64,000 nucleotides of DNA from Salvia splendens (taxonomy: Eukaryota; Streptophyta; Magnoliopsida; Lamiales; Lamiaceae): positions 7,912,729 through 7,976,728 of the forward strand of contig NC_056038.1 in assembly GCF_004379255.2 (NCBI RefSeq), given 5' to 3'. A model generated the notes under the pieces. The model was not told the origin of the DNA, did not search any database, and worked only from the letters and a program-made list of their open reading frames with translations. This document shows, in pieces, positions 31,879-43,800 of this stretch; position 1 is the first letter of the stretch; every line of letters starts with the position of its first letter. The position numbers were made by a program, and so were the translations under genes.

Positions 31879-32097
31879 TAATATAAAAAATTTATTTATA
31901 GTAAATAATGAATCTTATATGGTACTAATAATAATATAGGTGGTAAGTAGAGCATCATTAAATATAAAGGATGATAATTATATATATTATAATTAATAAT
32001 TATATTAAAGAATAATAAAATTAAAATGAATTATTAGTTTTTTTAGATAAAATTAATGGTTAATGTATAAAAATATTTAATGTTCAAATTGTTCAAT

Positions 32098-32178
32098 GAG
32101 CCCATATGATGGAGTGGTAGAGGTCTTCTTAACTAGAAGAGAGGTCATGAGTTCAACTTCTACCAACAACAAATTTTA
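32098..32178 (+). repeat. tRNA-like segment
   Basis: GATGGAGTGGTAGAGGTC resembles an A box and GAGTTCAACTTC a B box about 40 bp later, followed by an A-rich tail (to about 32205). This suggests a decayed tRNA-derived SINE inside the hAT element. A functional tRNA is unlikely. Confidence 0.4.
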
Positions 32179-32341
32179 AAAAATTTTGAAAAAAAAATAG
32201 AAAACCGGTTTCCGGTTCACGGCGGTTCAATGCAGTGGTGGTTTAAAGGGGTGAACCGGACCGGACTACCTACCGGTTCGTGGTCCGACCGGTCGAACCG
32301 GCCGGTCTGGTCCGATTTTTAAAACATTGCATAAAAGTGAA

Positions 32342-32604
32342 TGAGTCTGGGTTCGAATCTCAATGCTGTCGTGTAGTTGCTTCCATCTCTCAGGTACAAG
32401 TGTGAGGCCTTGAGAGATGGGCTTCTGGTAGCCAGTGGGATAAGGTCTCCCCCTTAACGGGCTACTGCGTACCCTAATTGAACCCCCTCACATGATGTCG
32501 GGCCGGAGTGTGGGAGCAACCTAATTGAACCCCCTCACATGATGTCGGGCCGGAGTGTGGGAGCAACCAAGGCGACGTAATCGCCTTTTTTGTTGTAATA
32601 TATT
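32342..32604 (+). mobile_element. SINE-like insertion with internal duplication
   Basis: It is flanked by CATAAAAGTGAA at 32330-32341 and 32605-32616. It begins near a B-box-like GGGTTCGAATCTC, so the A-box part seems lost, and ends in CCTTTTTTGTTGTAATA. A 47-bp unit (CTAATTGAACCCCCTCAC and on) is tandemly duplicated at 32474 and 32521. The boxes and long direct repeats support a SINE; the family is not identified. Confidence 0.65.
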
Positions 32605-32616
32605 CATAAAAGTGAA

Positions 32617-33075
32617 AATTTAATTAGAACAAAGTGCAAAAGTGTTAGGACACATATACCTTAATTGGGGTTAGTGGATAATGGATTGGCTATACCTATA
32701 CTACATTTGGTAATAATTTTGTGGACAGGTGACGATGCAAGGGAATTCCAATTACAGTGCACCCAATTAATCCTTTCCATTATTATCAACCTTTACTGCT
32801 TCTCAAGCTAACTTTTTCATATTAATTCATTTGATGCTGCACATTTTGTTACATCTATACAACAATATGGCCTAAAATCCAGTTAATGAAATATCATAAA
32901 AATATGTAGATTATATCATGATTATAAATAATGAAGGATGACTAAGGTAAGTAGGAACATGATTTTAATTCCCATATCGCTTGAGCCAACTCCAAGACTA
33001 GATTGGATTACAAGCAACAATTTCCTCTATAAAGCACAACTCCATATTCAAACATATCTAACCTGATCACATCAT
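32617..33075. other. Spacer and putative promoter of the fragment at 33076
   Basis: AT-rich. A TATA-like CTCTATAAAGC lies near 33027-33037, about 45 bp upstream of the ATG at 33076. Nothing else is recognised. Confidence 0.35.
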
Positions 33076-33355
33076 ATGGCCTCTTCTCTCGTCTTTGTCG
33101 CTCTTTTCATCCTCTCAGTTTCCACTGCTGAACTTCGAGCTCATGGCCTCGACTCGAGGACCACAATAGCCCGATCGTGCTATCCCCTGAAATGTACGCG
33201 TACTTTCACCCAAAAGCACAACAGCCAAACACAAACCTGTGTAATTTACCAGACTGCTCTTTTGTAGCTGCAACGAGGCACGAGAGATCCAGAGCTCGGA
33301 GAAAGCATAAAAATAAGTTTAAAGTCAGTATTATCAGAATTCAGAGGCTATAAAA
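33076..33355 (+). pseudogene. Remnant of a secreted-protein gene
   Basis: The ATG at 33076 opens a good signal peptide (MASSLVFVALFILSVSTAEL). In that frame it runs only 63 codons to 33267. In another frame, starting about 33155, a more protein-like stretch reads PRLEDHNSPIVLSPEMYAYF, then HPKAQQPNTNLCNLPDCSFV and a basic segment. I think one frame shift separates the signal peptide from the mature part and that the 3' part is lost. I do not recognise the family. A real 63-residue peptide is the alternative. Confidence 0.4.
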
Positions 33356-33359
33356 ATTT

Positions 33360-33922
33360 GAAACTAAAGTAGGCTGGACTGCTACTGAGACAGACAGATA
33401 GAGATAGTACTCCAAAGCAAGGAAGTTTATACAACAGTAGCATGCATATTCAAAGTTCAACACTGGATTTTTCAAAATATTAGCAATTCCATGGATTGTT
33501 CATCAACATGCCACAATGTTAGATTAATAAATCATAGTATTTGTGATGATGTATGGCAATGCGTACCTAAAAGGCCATCCACAACCTTTCCCTTAAATTC
33601 CATCATTTTGATTAATTATTTATGGACCTCTCACACCACAATCTGTTAGTGTGGTAGAAGATGTTTTAAGAAAATTGTCCATTTCTCATTTGTGTAAATA
33701 GAAAATGTATTAGGAGATATGTTAGATTACCATTGGCAATCAGTATTACATTAGGAACAAGGCTAATAATGCCGATTTACATTTATTCTTGATCGGGTTG
33801 TTTTTTTTTAATTCCGAATTCCTCATTCCTTTCTTTCTAAATTACAAAACGACGCAGTTTTAGACGCTCCACCGCGGGCATAAATCTGACCCGACATCTA
33901 TCAAGATCCAAACTCATCAGCG
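33360..33922. other. Spacer and 5' region of the PDI gene
   Basis: No gene is seen. The last about 80 bp (GACGCAGTTTTAGACGCTCC and on) should hold the 5' UTR of the PDI gene starting at 33923. Confidence 0.4.
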
Positions 33923-36900
33923 ATGGCGACGACTAGCCTCACTCTCTCACTCCTACTCGCCTCTCTCCTCCTCTTCTCCCTCCTTTCCACCCCCGTTTTC
34001 GCCTCTTCCACCGCCGACGAAGACGACGAAGACCTCAGTTTCCTCGAGGAACCGGAATCCGCCGTGCCCGGCGACCATCCTCTCTCCGACGACGAATACT
34101 CCGACGACGGAGAAGATGAGGACTTCGAGAACTCCGACGACTTCGATGTGCCTTCCGATTTCGGCCACGGCGACGAAGGGGGTGGTGCAATTGATGAGAA
34201 GGATGTTCTGGTTTTGACGGACCGCAATTTGAGCAGCTTCGTTGATGAGAATAAGTATGTGATGGTGGAGTTCTACGCGCCCTGGTGCGGCCACTGCAAG
34301 GAGCTGGCGCCGGAGTACGCCGCCGCCGCTACCGAGCTTAAGGATGCGGATGTGAAGCTTGCTAAGGTCGACGCAACGGTGGAGAATGCGCTCGCGGAGA
34401 ATTATGAAGTTCAGGGGTTTCCGACTGTTTTGTTTTTTGTGGATGGGGAGCACCAAACCTACTCCGGTCAACGGACAAAGTGAGTCTTTTTAATTTGATT
34501 TCTCACTTTGGTTTGCCATTGACAGAGGGAGTTCGAACTGGATTTCTCACTTAATTCTTGTGTACTTTGATGATTACATTTCCGAATTACAGAACTATTA
34601 TGCTATCTATGGCTATGTTATTGAAGAATTGGAATATAGGAGTAGTTTATTTCCCTACTTTTTCAGGCATCCAATTTAGGTCTTTCAATATAGTTCTATA
34701 AACATGAATCCACTTCAAATTAGCATTTTTAGCACCAAATACTGCATCAGATTCTTAGCTAAACTGTTTCCGATGAAATCAAATTCAAGGTCTCAGTTCA
34801 TAATTGTGAGCTAATAATTGTAGTTCAATTTCTGTTGTCTTTCTTACATACCTCATTGCTTGCTATAAAATAGTAGTACATCTTATCATGCATTGTTTCT
34901 TTTGTCATGTCTGACATGTGAATACTGGTCAGACTATAAATTACTGTCCAAGCACTTCTGCATTTGATTGTATGCTGGATGATGATTCAAGGTTGACATT
35001 TAATTGTTTTGTGATTCTTCTTCTTCTCAAAAGTTTTAAAATAAAAGGTTGATCTTGGTGCAGGGATGCTATTGTTACCTGGATCAAGAAGAAAACTGGA
35101 CCTGGTGTATCTAACATAACTACAACAGAGGATGCCGAGCGTATATTGACGTCTGAGGAGAAGGTTGTTCTGGCCTTCCTCGACTCATTGGTGGTAAGCT
35201 ACTACTTACCTAAGCCTTTTTTCTTATAAATGTATTCATTGATTATATGCGGGATTGTGCACTACTTTTCCGCTCATGTTTGTATTGTTGATTTTCTATG
35301 ACATATTGATGATAGTAGTATCTGCGCATCTGCTTATATCTTTAAACTTCCCTGTTCAAACAATGCCTTCTTAATATGGCCAAGTTTTTCTTTTGTCTAT
35401 ACCCTTTGTGATAAGCTGTAATTTGTCTATAACTATTTGCAAACTGATAATATTCCCATGAGCAAGTAAATTATCAGGTGTAGGATAGAGGATCCCCTAT
35501 GAGACAAAAGCATTCTAAACATGATTTCTTATTGATTGCAACAGGGTCCTGACAGTGAAGAGTTTGCAGCTGCGTCAAAGCTTGATGATGATGTTAACTT
35601 TTACCAAACTGCAAATCCTAATGTTGCAAAGCTGTTTAACTTGGAAGCTGACGTTAAGCGCCCTGCAATAGTCCTATTGAAGAAAGAGGCGGAGAAAGTG
35701 ACACATTTTGGTTGGTAACCGATATACACCTGTTTTTTCTCAGCTTTATGCTAGCCGGTGTTCTGATTGAATTAATCCACTTGATACTCTGTGTAGATGG
35801 TCAATTCAAAAAGTCTGCAATAGCTAAATTCGTCTCTGCCAACAAACTTCCTATTGTGATCACTTTTAGCAGAGAAAGTGCCTCAATGATATTTGAGAGT
35901 CCAATAAAAAAGCAGGTCAGTTACAAGGTTGTATTTTTATAGTAAAACCTCCGCACAACTGTCGTTTGGCATTCTCTGTGATCTTTCATTTGTATGGATT
36001 TATGTTGTCACTGTTACTAAACTGAGCTCCTACATTACAAACTCAGGTTTTGCTTTTTGCCACGTCTAATAACTCACAAGAGGCCTTTCAAGCATTTCAA
36101 GAAGCTGCAAATCTCTTCAAGGGAAAGGTATCGTAATGTTTGCCTTTTACTAATATTACCAAATTTATGGATTATATCTATTTTTTCATAACCTGTTCAA
36201 AATTTACTGCAGCTGATATTTGTATATGTGGATGTTGGCAATGAAGAAGTAGGGAGACCTGTGGCAGATTATTTTGGAATCACTGGAGACGATCCAAAAG
36301 TAACTTTGATTTTGAACTTCTCTTTTTCTTTATGTGTGCCTTACCTATTGGGAAACTTCGAATAGTCAATTGTTCTTAATCTTCCTGCAGATTTTGGGCT
36401 ATGTTGCAAGTGAGGAGACTAAGAAATTTGTCTTTGACGGGGAAGTTACTCTAGAGACAATCAAGGTAGAAATACTCTTATTTGCATTTTTATCTGTTGG
36501 TTCTGTTTCATGTTGTGTGTTGTTATATATGCGAGTCTACTATCATCACCTTTTGAAATGTCATTTGTCTTGATGATGCCACTCTATTCACTTCATCAGA
36601 CATTCGGGGAGGCTTTTGTTGAAGACAAGCTCAAACCATTCTACAAATCAGACCCAATTCCTGTGAATGTTAGTTCTGGCTGCTTCTTTTAATCTGATTA
36701 TTTTCATTTTAATTTTCTGATCAACTTTTCTCCAATGTTTCATGTTGCAGAATGATGGTGACGTAAAAATTGTTGTTGGGGACAATTTCGATGATATTGT
36801 TTTGGATGAGTCTAAAGATGTTCTTCTTGAGGTAGCAATAATGACATTGATCGTAGCACGATAGTTTCTCTGATGATTGGTTTTCTAGTTCACTAACATA

Positions 36901-37451
36901 TTTTCCTGTACTATGTAGATTTATGCACCGTGGTGTGGTCATTGCCAATCTCTCGAACCAACATACAACAAACTCGCCAACCACTTGCGTGGTATTGAAT
37001 CTCTAGTCGTGGCGAAAATGGATGGAACCACGAATGAACACCCCAGAGCCAAGGTATTTTGACTAGCCTCCTTCCTGGATTCGAAAGTCATATTTTAGTA
37101 TCGCTGTCAAGTCTTTGAGGTTTCATACATTTTTTGCAGGCTGAGGGGTACCCCACAATTGTCTTCTTCCCAGCAGGAAAGAAGAGTGCCGATCCTGTAA
37201 GCCATATAACCAAAACCTTGCCTCGTTTTTTTTTGCTGTGGTACGAGCTACAACTGTGTTTGCTTCGACTTTTGCAGATTCCAGTTGAGTCCGAGCGAAC
37301 AGTGGTGGCGTTCTACAAGTTCATCAAGAAGCATGCTTCTATCCCGTTTAAGCTACCTAAACCTAGCTCGTCTCCGGCATCGTCATCTGACAATGCTCAC
37401 GCCAAGGAAGACGCGACGACCTCCTCCAGTGATGTCAAAGATGAGCTATAG
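33923..37451 (+). CDS. PDIL1-4: Protein disulfide isomerase, PDIL1-3/1-4 type
   Basis: Twelve exons: 33923-34479, 35064-35193, 35545-35710, 35797-35915, 36047-36127, 36213-36299, 36391-36465, 36600-36668, 36751-36831, 36919-37053, 37140-37196 and 37278-37451. They sum to 1,731 bp, 576 residues, all with GT-AG introns and closed phases. The product forms and rearranges disulfides in the ER lumen. Visible features: signal peptide (about 1-27), a long acidic stretch (about 28-90), thioredoxin domain a with APWCGHC (active-site cysteines 122 and 125), redox-inactive b and b' domains, domain a' with a second APWCGHC (cysteines 461 and 464), and a C-terminal KDEL retention signal. The acidic N-terminal extension is typical of plant PDIL1-3/1-4; which of the two is my inference. 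No lesion seen. Confidence 0.93.
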
Positions 37452-38270
37452 CCTATAGACACTATTTACTCAATTTCGACAAAGTCTCTCTAGTCTGATT
37501 GTGCTAATAGGAAGCTGAATAATTAGTTACCAGTTTTGGTTATATATGATCAAGTTTTTAGACCAAGGGTACATTGCTAAGTTTATTTTAGATAACTTAT
37601 AAGATCCAACAAGTTATGAAATGTTTCTAGAGATTAAAAGATATAATATCTCAAGGGTTTATACATTCTTCAAGTGTTTGGCTAATTCAGTTTTACAAAT
37701 TAGATAGAGAATTGTGACAAAATATATTGGATTAAGGAGCTTATAAGTTGTTAGATTTGATTTGTCAAATAGTAATGGGGTATCTATAAGATTACAGATT
37801 TAGAGTGCGACTTAGAGTATCAAAGTCCAATTGATCTTTTTTTCTTCATTTATATGAGTGTTCTAATTAAGAATATAATTGTAGATATTTTGCTAGCTAT
37901 AAATATCTATGAAAATAGTTTGGAAGTCCAACTTTTGGAACATAAATTTGAGCAATTTTCAATTGTCATAAATAGAGTAAACTAAAAAAAAAAGATCTCC
38001 CTATATGCACGATAACTCCTATAGTTATTGAAAAATTGAGTGAATTTATTACTGTGAAGGAGTAACATTTTTTTACATATGAGTTACTTAAACTGGATTG
38101 TAATGTTGCACTAGAAAAACGAGAGTATTTGACAAAGGTGCCAAGGAAAACTCATTTTCAAGAAAACCTCATGTGATAGACTTAACATTTGTACGTTTAG
38201 AAGTTGACTAAACATTTGTTTATTTATGAAAAATAAGTGATGGATCGGTCTTGATCTTTGTAAGGCCATC
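37452..38270. other. 3' UTR of the PDI gene and spacer
   Basis: AT-rich sequence after the PDI stop. No gene or transposon end is recognised. Confidence 0.4.
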
Positions 38271-38273
38271 CAC

Positions 38274-38988
38274 ACTGGGCGCCCTGTGATGGCGCGCCAC
38301 GTCATCAGTTTTATCCTCCTACCCCCACCTGAAGTGGGGCGCCCTAAGGCACGCCCTATGCATTTTTTTTAATTGAATATTTAAATAACTACAAAAATTG
38401 AGAAAAAACTTCATTTCATTTATAAAATTAATACATTACAATACGAATTTAAAAAATACGCAAACTCAGCGACGGCGGTTACGGGCCCACACTTCTTCAA
38501 TCATGTCGTTCATGAGCTAAGCATGGTCTTGTTGGCAGCGCCGCCTCCGCCGCCTCCTCGCGCTGTATTTCGATTAAGCATTCCGCCATAGCCTCTTCAA
38601 CGGCTGCATCTAAGGCTTCCGAGGTCGAACTACCTGACTCCGAGGAACTAGAACTAGTGGTGTCGTCGTCGTGGTTCATTTTGGTATGCGAGAGAGGTAG
38701 AAATGTGAGAGATGAGTGAAATGAGAGAGGCGAGATGTTCGTATGAACAAGTGAATGAGAAACGAAGTTTAAATAGACAAAATTTGAAAAAAAAAATGCG
38801 TGCCATCGTCTGCCTAGTCCACAATGGGGCGTCCGATGGCGCGGACGATAGGCCATCGTCCGCGCTTCTTCCGCGGACGATGCATCGGGAGTGGGCGTAG
38901 GGCGCGGACGATGGCTGGCACCCACAATGGAGGCATCGTCCGCGCCCGAGGACGATGACCGCCATCGGACGCCCCATTGTGGGTGCCC
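38274..38988 (-). mobile_element. PIF/Harbinger deletion derivative (715 bp)
   Basis: Termini GGCCATCCACACTGGGCGCC and (inward from the right) GGGCACCCACAATGGGGCG are flanked by TAA at 38271-38273 and 38989-38991. GC-rich subterminal repeats (GCGGACGATGG type) fill the right third. The centre holds the two ends of a transposase gene on the minus strand. Confidence 0.82.
38466..38679 (-). pseudogene. Harbinger transposase ends fused by internal deletion
   Basis: From an ATG at 38679 the minus strand reads MNHDDDTTSSSSSESGSS and an acidic helix rich in E and A, like transposase N-termini. After a frame change the last codons are LMNDMIEEVWARNRRR before TGA at 38466, matching the family's terminal L-x-x-D-(L/M)-I-E-x-(V/I)-W pattern. 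Confidence 0.6.
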
Positions 38989-38991
38989 TAA

Positions 38992-40040
38992 ACGTTATAT
39001 TACATTATTAAAATTCAACGGTTTAAGAAACTATTAAGATTCAAGCCACAGTCGGTTTCCTTAATTACAAACTTTATTCGGAGGGTAAGCAAAGTTCATC
39101 ACATAATATGGTGGGTGCTACTGCTATTTTCAATTTTCTCGCTATTATTTCATTATTAACTATCTCAAATTTCTTATATAATGTTCATTTCATTAAAATG
39201 CAGTAATGGTAGCATTACATATTTTTCATATAAAATTAATACGTTTAATAAATTATTATGAAACTAATTAAGATAATAACTATAACAAGTCAACATTTGG
39301 ACAACTCAGTTGGCTCTTTTCCATATATCTAAAGCTAGCCCCTCTCACAATTTTTTTTCTACATAATAAAGGTAAATATAAGGAAAGGTAAATGAAACAA
39401 GTATATTATCTATTTACCTTCTCAAAAAATGCAATATACCCTTTCAAAAAATAAAACATTCCAAAGAAAAAATGTATATAAAAAGGTAAATCAATAAAAT
39501 AATAGAACAAAATGCATTAAAAAATATAAAGTGTGATACCTTCCCAAATACCTTCCCTCTTGGAGAATGTTTTTTCATGAAAAGAAGGCAAATATAGTAG
39601 TTATGAGATTTTACCTCTCCATTGATGGAGAGGTAAAGATACATCTTCAAAATGGAAAAAAGTATAATAACTTCTCAAATACTCTCCCTTTGAGAATAAT
39701 TTTTCAAATAAAAAAAGTAAATATAGTAGTTGTATGACTTTACCCCTCTATTTACATCTCCCCTTGGAGATGCTCTTATATGCATATGAACATAAATTTT
39801 AAGACTTCATCACAATGGACAGAAATCTGAAACTTTTTATCCTCAGCCATTACTACTTTACTACTATGTCAACCGCACTGTGCTTAAAGTTATGCATTTT
39901 TTTAAAAATTTTAAATAGGAGTATTTTTTGTATCTAATAAAGTGAGATTATATTTTTTTATGTAGACAAGAAGTTTACGTATATATATGGTAAGACATTA
40001 TGCAGAAGAAACCGCTCTCCATCTCTCATCCAACTTGTGT
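38992..40040. other. Intergenic, no gene seen
   Basis: AT-rich. CTTGGAGATGCTCTTA near 39761-39776 looks like a Harbinger-type right end, but I found no matching left end. The sequence just before 40102 is the original 5' side of the gene interrupted by the copia element. Confidence 0.35.
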
Positions 40041-40106
40041 AATCACAATCTCTGTATAACCAACTCCAACCTTTTTTCTTCAAATCTCTCTCCAAATTAA
40101 ATATGG
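40041..40106 (+). promoter_or_regulatory. Original 5' leader of the interrupted proline-rich protein gene
   Basis: Pyrimidine-rich sequence (CTCCAACCTTTTTTCTTC, CTCTCTCC) ending in AAATATGG, the left copy of the duplicated target TATGG. Joined conceptually with 45464 onward it places the host gene's own ATG at the insertion point. It is now 5.35 kb away from the coding region. Confidence 0.6.
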
Positions 40107-40684
40107 TGTGAAAGTGTGTCCATGCAAACTACTGGAGCTCGGCTTCTGAGCTCGGAAATGAAGCTCGGCTTTGAGTCCGGTTGTGATCGAGTGGTGGAGC
40201 CTCGGCAGCTCCGAGAAGAGATCAAGAAATAAAGCTCGGCTTTGAGCTAGCCGAGAAAGGCAGTTCGGTTGATAGCCGAGAAAGGCAGTTCGGTTGATAG
40301 CCGAGAAATGCAGTTCGGTTGATAACCAAGAATGGCAGTTCGGTTTTAGCCGAGCAGCGGTTATAACTAACTTTGGGAAATAGAGTTAGTTGGATTTTAT
40401 TTCTTGATTGCATCTTGTATAAATAGCTCGATAGAGCTCAGTAGTGAGAGAGCAGAATTACACCATATACACACACTCAGAGAGATTAAATCTCAAGATA
40501 GCAAGCAGTTGTGAGCGGTAGAGTGTGAGTGTGAGTTCGTTGTAATTGTAAAGAGTTCGTCAATAAGATTCCGGTCATCTTCTCCGTGGACGTAGGTGGA
40601 TTATCACCGAACCACGTTATATCGTTTGCGTGCTTTATTTCCTCGTTCGTGCGTGTGTGAGATCGGTGGTATCACGACCCAACA
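40107..40684 (+). repeat. 5' LTR of the very young copia
   Basis: Begins TGTGAAAGTG and ends GACCCAACA. U3 contains four tandem copies of a unit of about 25 bp (AGCCGAGAAAGGCAGTTCGG). TATAAATA lies at 40418-40425. Confidence 0.93.
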
Positions 40685-40686
40685 AG

Positions 40687-40702
40687 TGGCGCCGTCTGTG
40701 GG
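40687..40702 (+). other. Primer-binding site of the very young copia
   Basis: TGGCGCCGTCTGTGGG starts two bases after the 5' LTR, identical to the site of the element at 11616-16917. It is complementary to a tRNA ending GGCGCCA rather than to initiator tRNA-Met. Confidence 0.75.
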
Positions 40703-40804
40703 AAACGTTGAAACGTTTTCTTGATTGGTTTTCTGGGCGAGTTGAAGTCCGGGAGCTCTGTTGTCTGAGCCGATCTTGGCGATTGCCCACCGTTTGTTCG
40801 AGAA

Positions 40805-43800
40805 ATGTCCACGGCCAGGTTTGAGGTGGAGAAGTTCACCGGCAGAAACGATTTTGGGCTGTGGAGGCTGAAGATGAAGGCCATCTTGATGCAGCAAGGC
40901 CTATGGGATGTCTTGAAGGGAAATAGTGATCCTAAAGAGAATCCGGAGGCCGACGAGAAGGAGAAAGGGAGGCTTCAAGACATGCAATACAAGGCCTATA
41001 GCACCCTGATCTTAAACTTGACAGATAGGGTGCTTAGAGAGGTTTCCAAGGAGGAGACAGCCGCAGGGGTGTGGACAAAACTTGAGTCATTATATATGAC
41101 CAAGTCCCTTGCAAATCGATTGCATTTGAAGCAGAAACTTCTTGCCTTCAAGTTCTCGGATGGAAGAAGCATTGCTGAGCAGCTTGAGGAGTTCGGAAAA
41201 TATATTGATGATCTTGAAAACATCGATGAGGTAATCAAGGATGAGGACAAAGCCTTGATGTTGCTGAATTCCCTTCCTAAAAGTTTCGAACATTTCAAGG
41301 ATGCGGTGCTACTTGGAAGAGAGTCCAAGGTTACCTATGAGGAGATTCATTCTGCCCTAAAATTGAAAGAATCACAGAGGATTGATCATCCAACTTCTTC
41401 AAGGAAAAATGATCCAGTAGCTGAAAGTTTGTATCTGAAGAAAAGTCAGAACAAGAAAGGCTTCAAGAAAAAGAAACCAAAGAAGGAGAGGGCTGAGGGA
41501 GAGAAGGAGACCAGGAGCTGCTATTATTGCAAGAAACCGGGCCATTTAAAGAAATCTTGCAATGCTTGGAGAAGGAAGCAAGGGCAAGAGATGGCTGGCA
41601 ACCTGGAGACTGCTGATCTAGCTCAAGAGGTGGAGGCCAACGAGGCCTTGAATATACACTCAGGAGCAAAGATTGAAGAGTGCTGGATTATGGACTCGGG
41701 CTGCTCCTTCCATATATGCTCTCACAAATCCTGGTTTCAAGAATTGTCAGCATGGAGAGGATCAGTGATGCTGGGGAATGATCAGACGTGTGATGTCAAG
41801 GGCATTGGGGAGATCAAGCTCAGAATGAAGGGTGGAAGTGTCAAGACTCTCACAGAGGTCAGGTTTATACCACAGATCAAGAGAAACTTGATCTCTCTTG
41901 GATTGTTAGAATCAAAGGGGTACAAGTTTGATTCCAGTAATGGGATTCTCAGAGTAACAAAGGGTTCCAGAATCATTATGGAGGCCCAAAGAAAGAATAG
42001 CTTGTACTACTTGCTGGGAGAGACAGTGGTTGATGCAGTGAATGTTGCTCAGTCAGAGAATCTTAATATTTGGCATGCTAGGCTGGGACATGTGGGTGAA
42101 AAGGGCATCAGGCAGCTGGCAAAACGTGGTGTGATGAAGTTAGGTACATCAGAGAAACTGAGTAAGTGTGAATCTTGCATTCTTGGAAAGGCGAAGAAGC
42201 TGCCATTCACTGGTGGGAAGCACACTTCAACCGCACCCTTTGTGTATGCCCACAGTGACCTTTGGGGGCCATCTCCAACTGAATCCATAGGTGGAGGTAA
42301 GTATTTCATCTCCATCATAGATGATTATTCAAGAAAAGTATGGATATATATCCTGAAAGAGAAGTCCCAAGCATTTGAGAAGTTTAGAGAATGGCATGCT
42401 AGATATGAGAATGAGAAAGGGTCAGTGCTGAAATATCTTAGGACTGATAATGGCATGGAGTTTCTGTCTACTGAATTTGATAGCTTCTGTAAGGAGAAGG
42501 GAATAAGGAGACATAGGACAGTGCCAAGAAACCCCCAACAAAACGGGTTGGCAGAGAGAATGAATAGGACATTGCTAGAGAAAGTGAGATGTATGCTATT
42601 TTATTCTGGAATGCCAAAGAAGTTTTGGGCAGAGGCCGTTTCTACTGCAGCTGCTCTCATCAATAAGTGTCCTTCTTCAGCAATCTCTGATGAGACCCCA
42701 GATCAGAGATGGTATGGGAGCTTGGGAGATTATTCTGCATTGAAGATTTTTGGATGTGCAGCTTATGCACATATAAGGCAGAATAAATTAGAACCAAGAG
42801 CCAAGAAATGTGCAATGTTAGGATACCAAGATGGTGTGAAGGGATACAGATTGTGGAACTTGGATGGAGAAGGTCAGAATGTTATAGTGAGCAGAGATGT
42901 GATATTCAATGAAGAAGAAATGCCATTCAAGAAAAATGGAAGAGCCTCTGATGGTGGCAGCAGCTCTAGTATGCAGAGCTTTGAGTTTGGTGAAGGATCT
43001 GGTGGGACAGGTACAGATGAGGATGCTGATATTACAGAAAATCAAGAAGAAGGTGGAGTACTTAATCCTCAACCAGCTCAGGATGTGAGTGATCATGATC
43101 CACCAATGGAGCAAGCTGCTGCAAGTCAGGAAATTAGAAGGAATCCGAGGAGGAATGCAGGCTTGCCTAGTAGGTTTTCAGATTATGATATGAGCTTCTT
43201 TGCTCTATGTGTAGCAGAAGTACTCATGTTTTCAGAGCCCTCGACCTATGAAGAAGCCATGAGTTGCAAGGAAAGTCAGAAATGGATCAAGGCCATGGAA
43301 GAAGAAATTGAGTCCCTATTGAAAAATGGAACTTGGGTTTTGGTGATTGATCCAGGGATACAGAAACTGATCAGTTGCAAATGGTTGTTCAAAAAGAAGG
43401 TAGAGGTGGGGGAGGTTGAAAGCATACGTTTTAAGGCAAGGCTGGTTGCTAGGGGGTTCACACAAGTGGAGGGAATTGATTACACAGAGGTGTTCTCTCC
43501 AGTGGTGAAACATACTTCCATTCGGATCTTGTTGGTCATGACTGCTCATTTTAACTGGGAGCTGCATCAACTCGATGTGAAGACAGCCTTTTTACATGGA
43601 GATCTAGAGGAAACAATCTACATGATGCAGCCTAAAGGCTTTGAGAAACCTGGAGAGGAGAAGAAAGTTTGCTTGCTGAAAAAGAGCCTATATGGCCTCA
43701 AGCAAAGTAGTAGGCAGTGGAACAAGAAATTCCATGAGCAGATGGAGCTGATGGATTTTGAGAGATCAAACTTTGATAGCTGTGTATATATCAAGAGAAA

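Larger units (their letters stand above)
29983..32329. mobile_element. hAT-like element hosting a Harbinger derivative (2.35 kb)
   Basis: The terminal repeats CAATGTTTTAAAAACCGGAC and (from the right, inward) CAATGTTTTAAAAATCGGAC are flanked by CATAAAAG at 29975-29982 and 32330-32337. Both ends continue into CCGGTC/GAACCGG-rich subterminal repeats, as hAT elements often do. The rest is AT-rich, with the Harbinger derivative at 30421-31878 nested inside and no transposase. Confidence 0.85.

Noticed and set aside
33901..34471. Minus-strand frames over PDI exon 1
   Set aside because: They mirror the Ser/Asp-rich coding sequence; the plus-strand frame has the CGHC active site and splices correctly.
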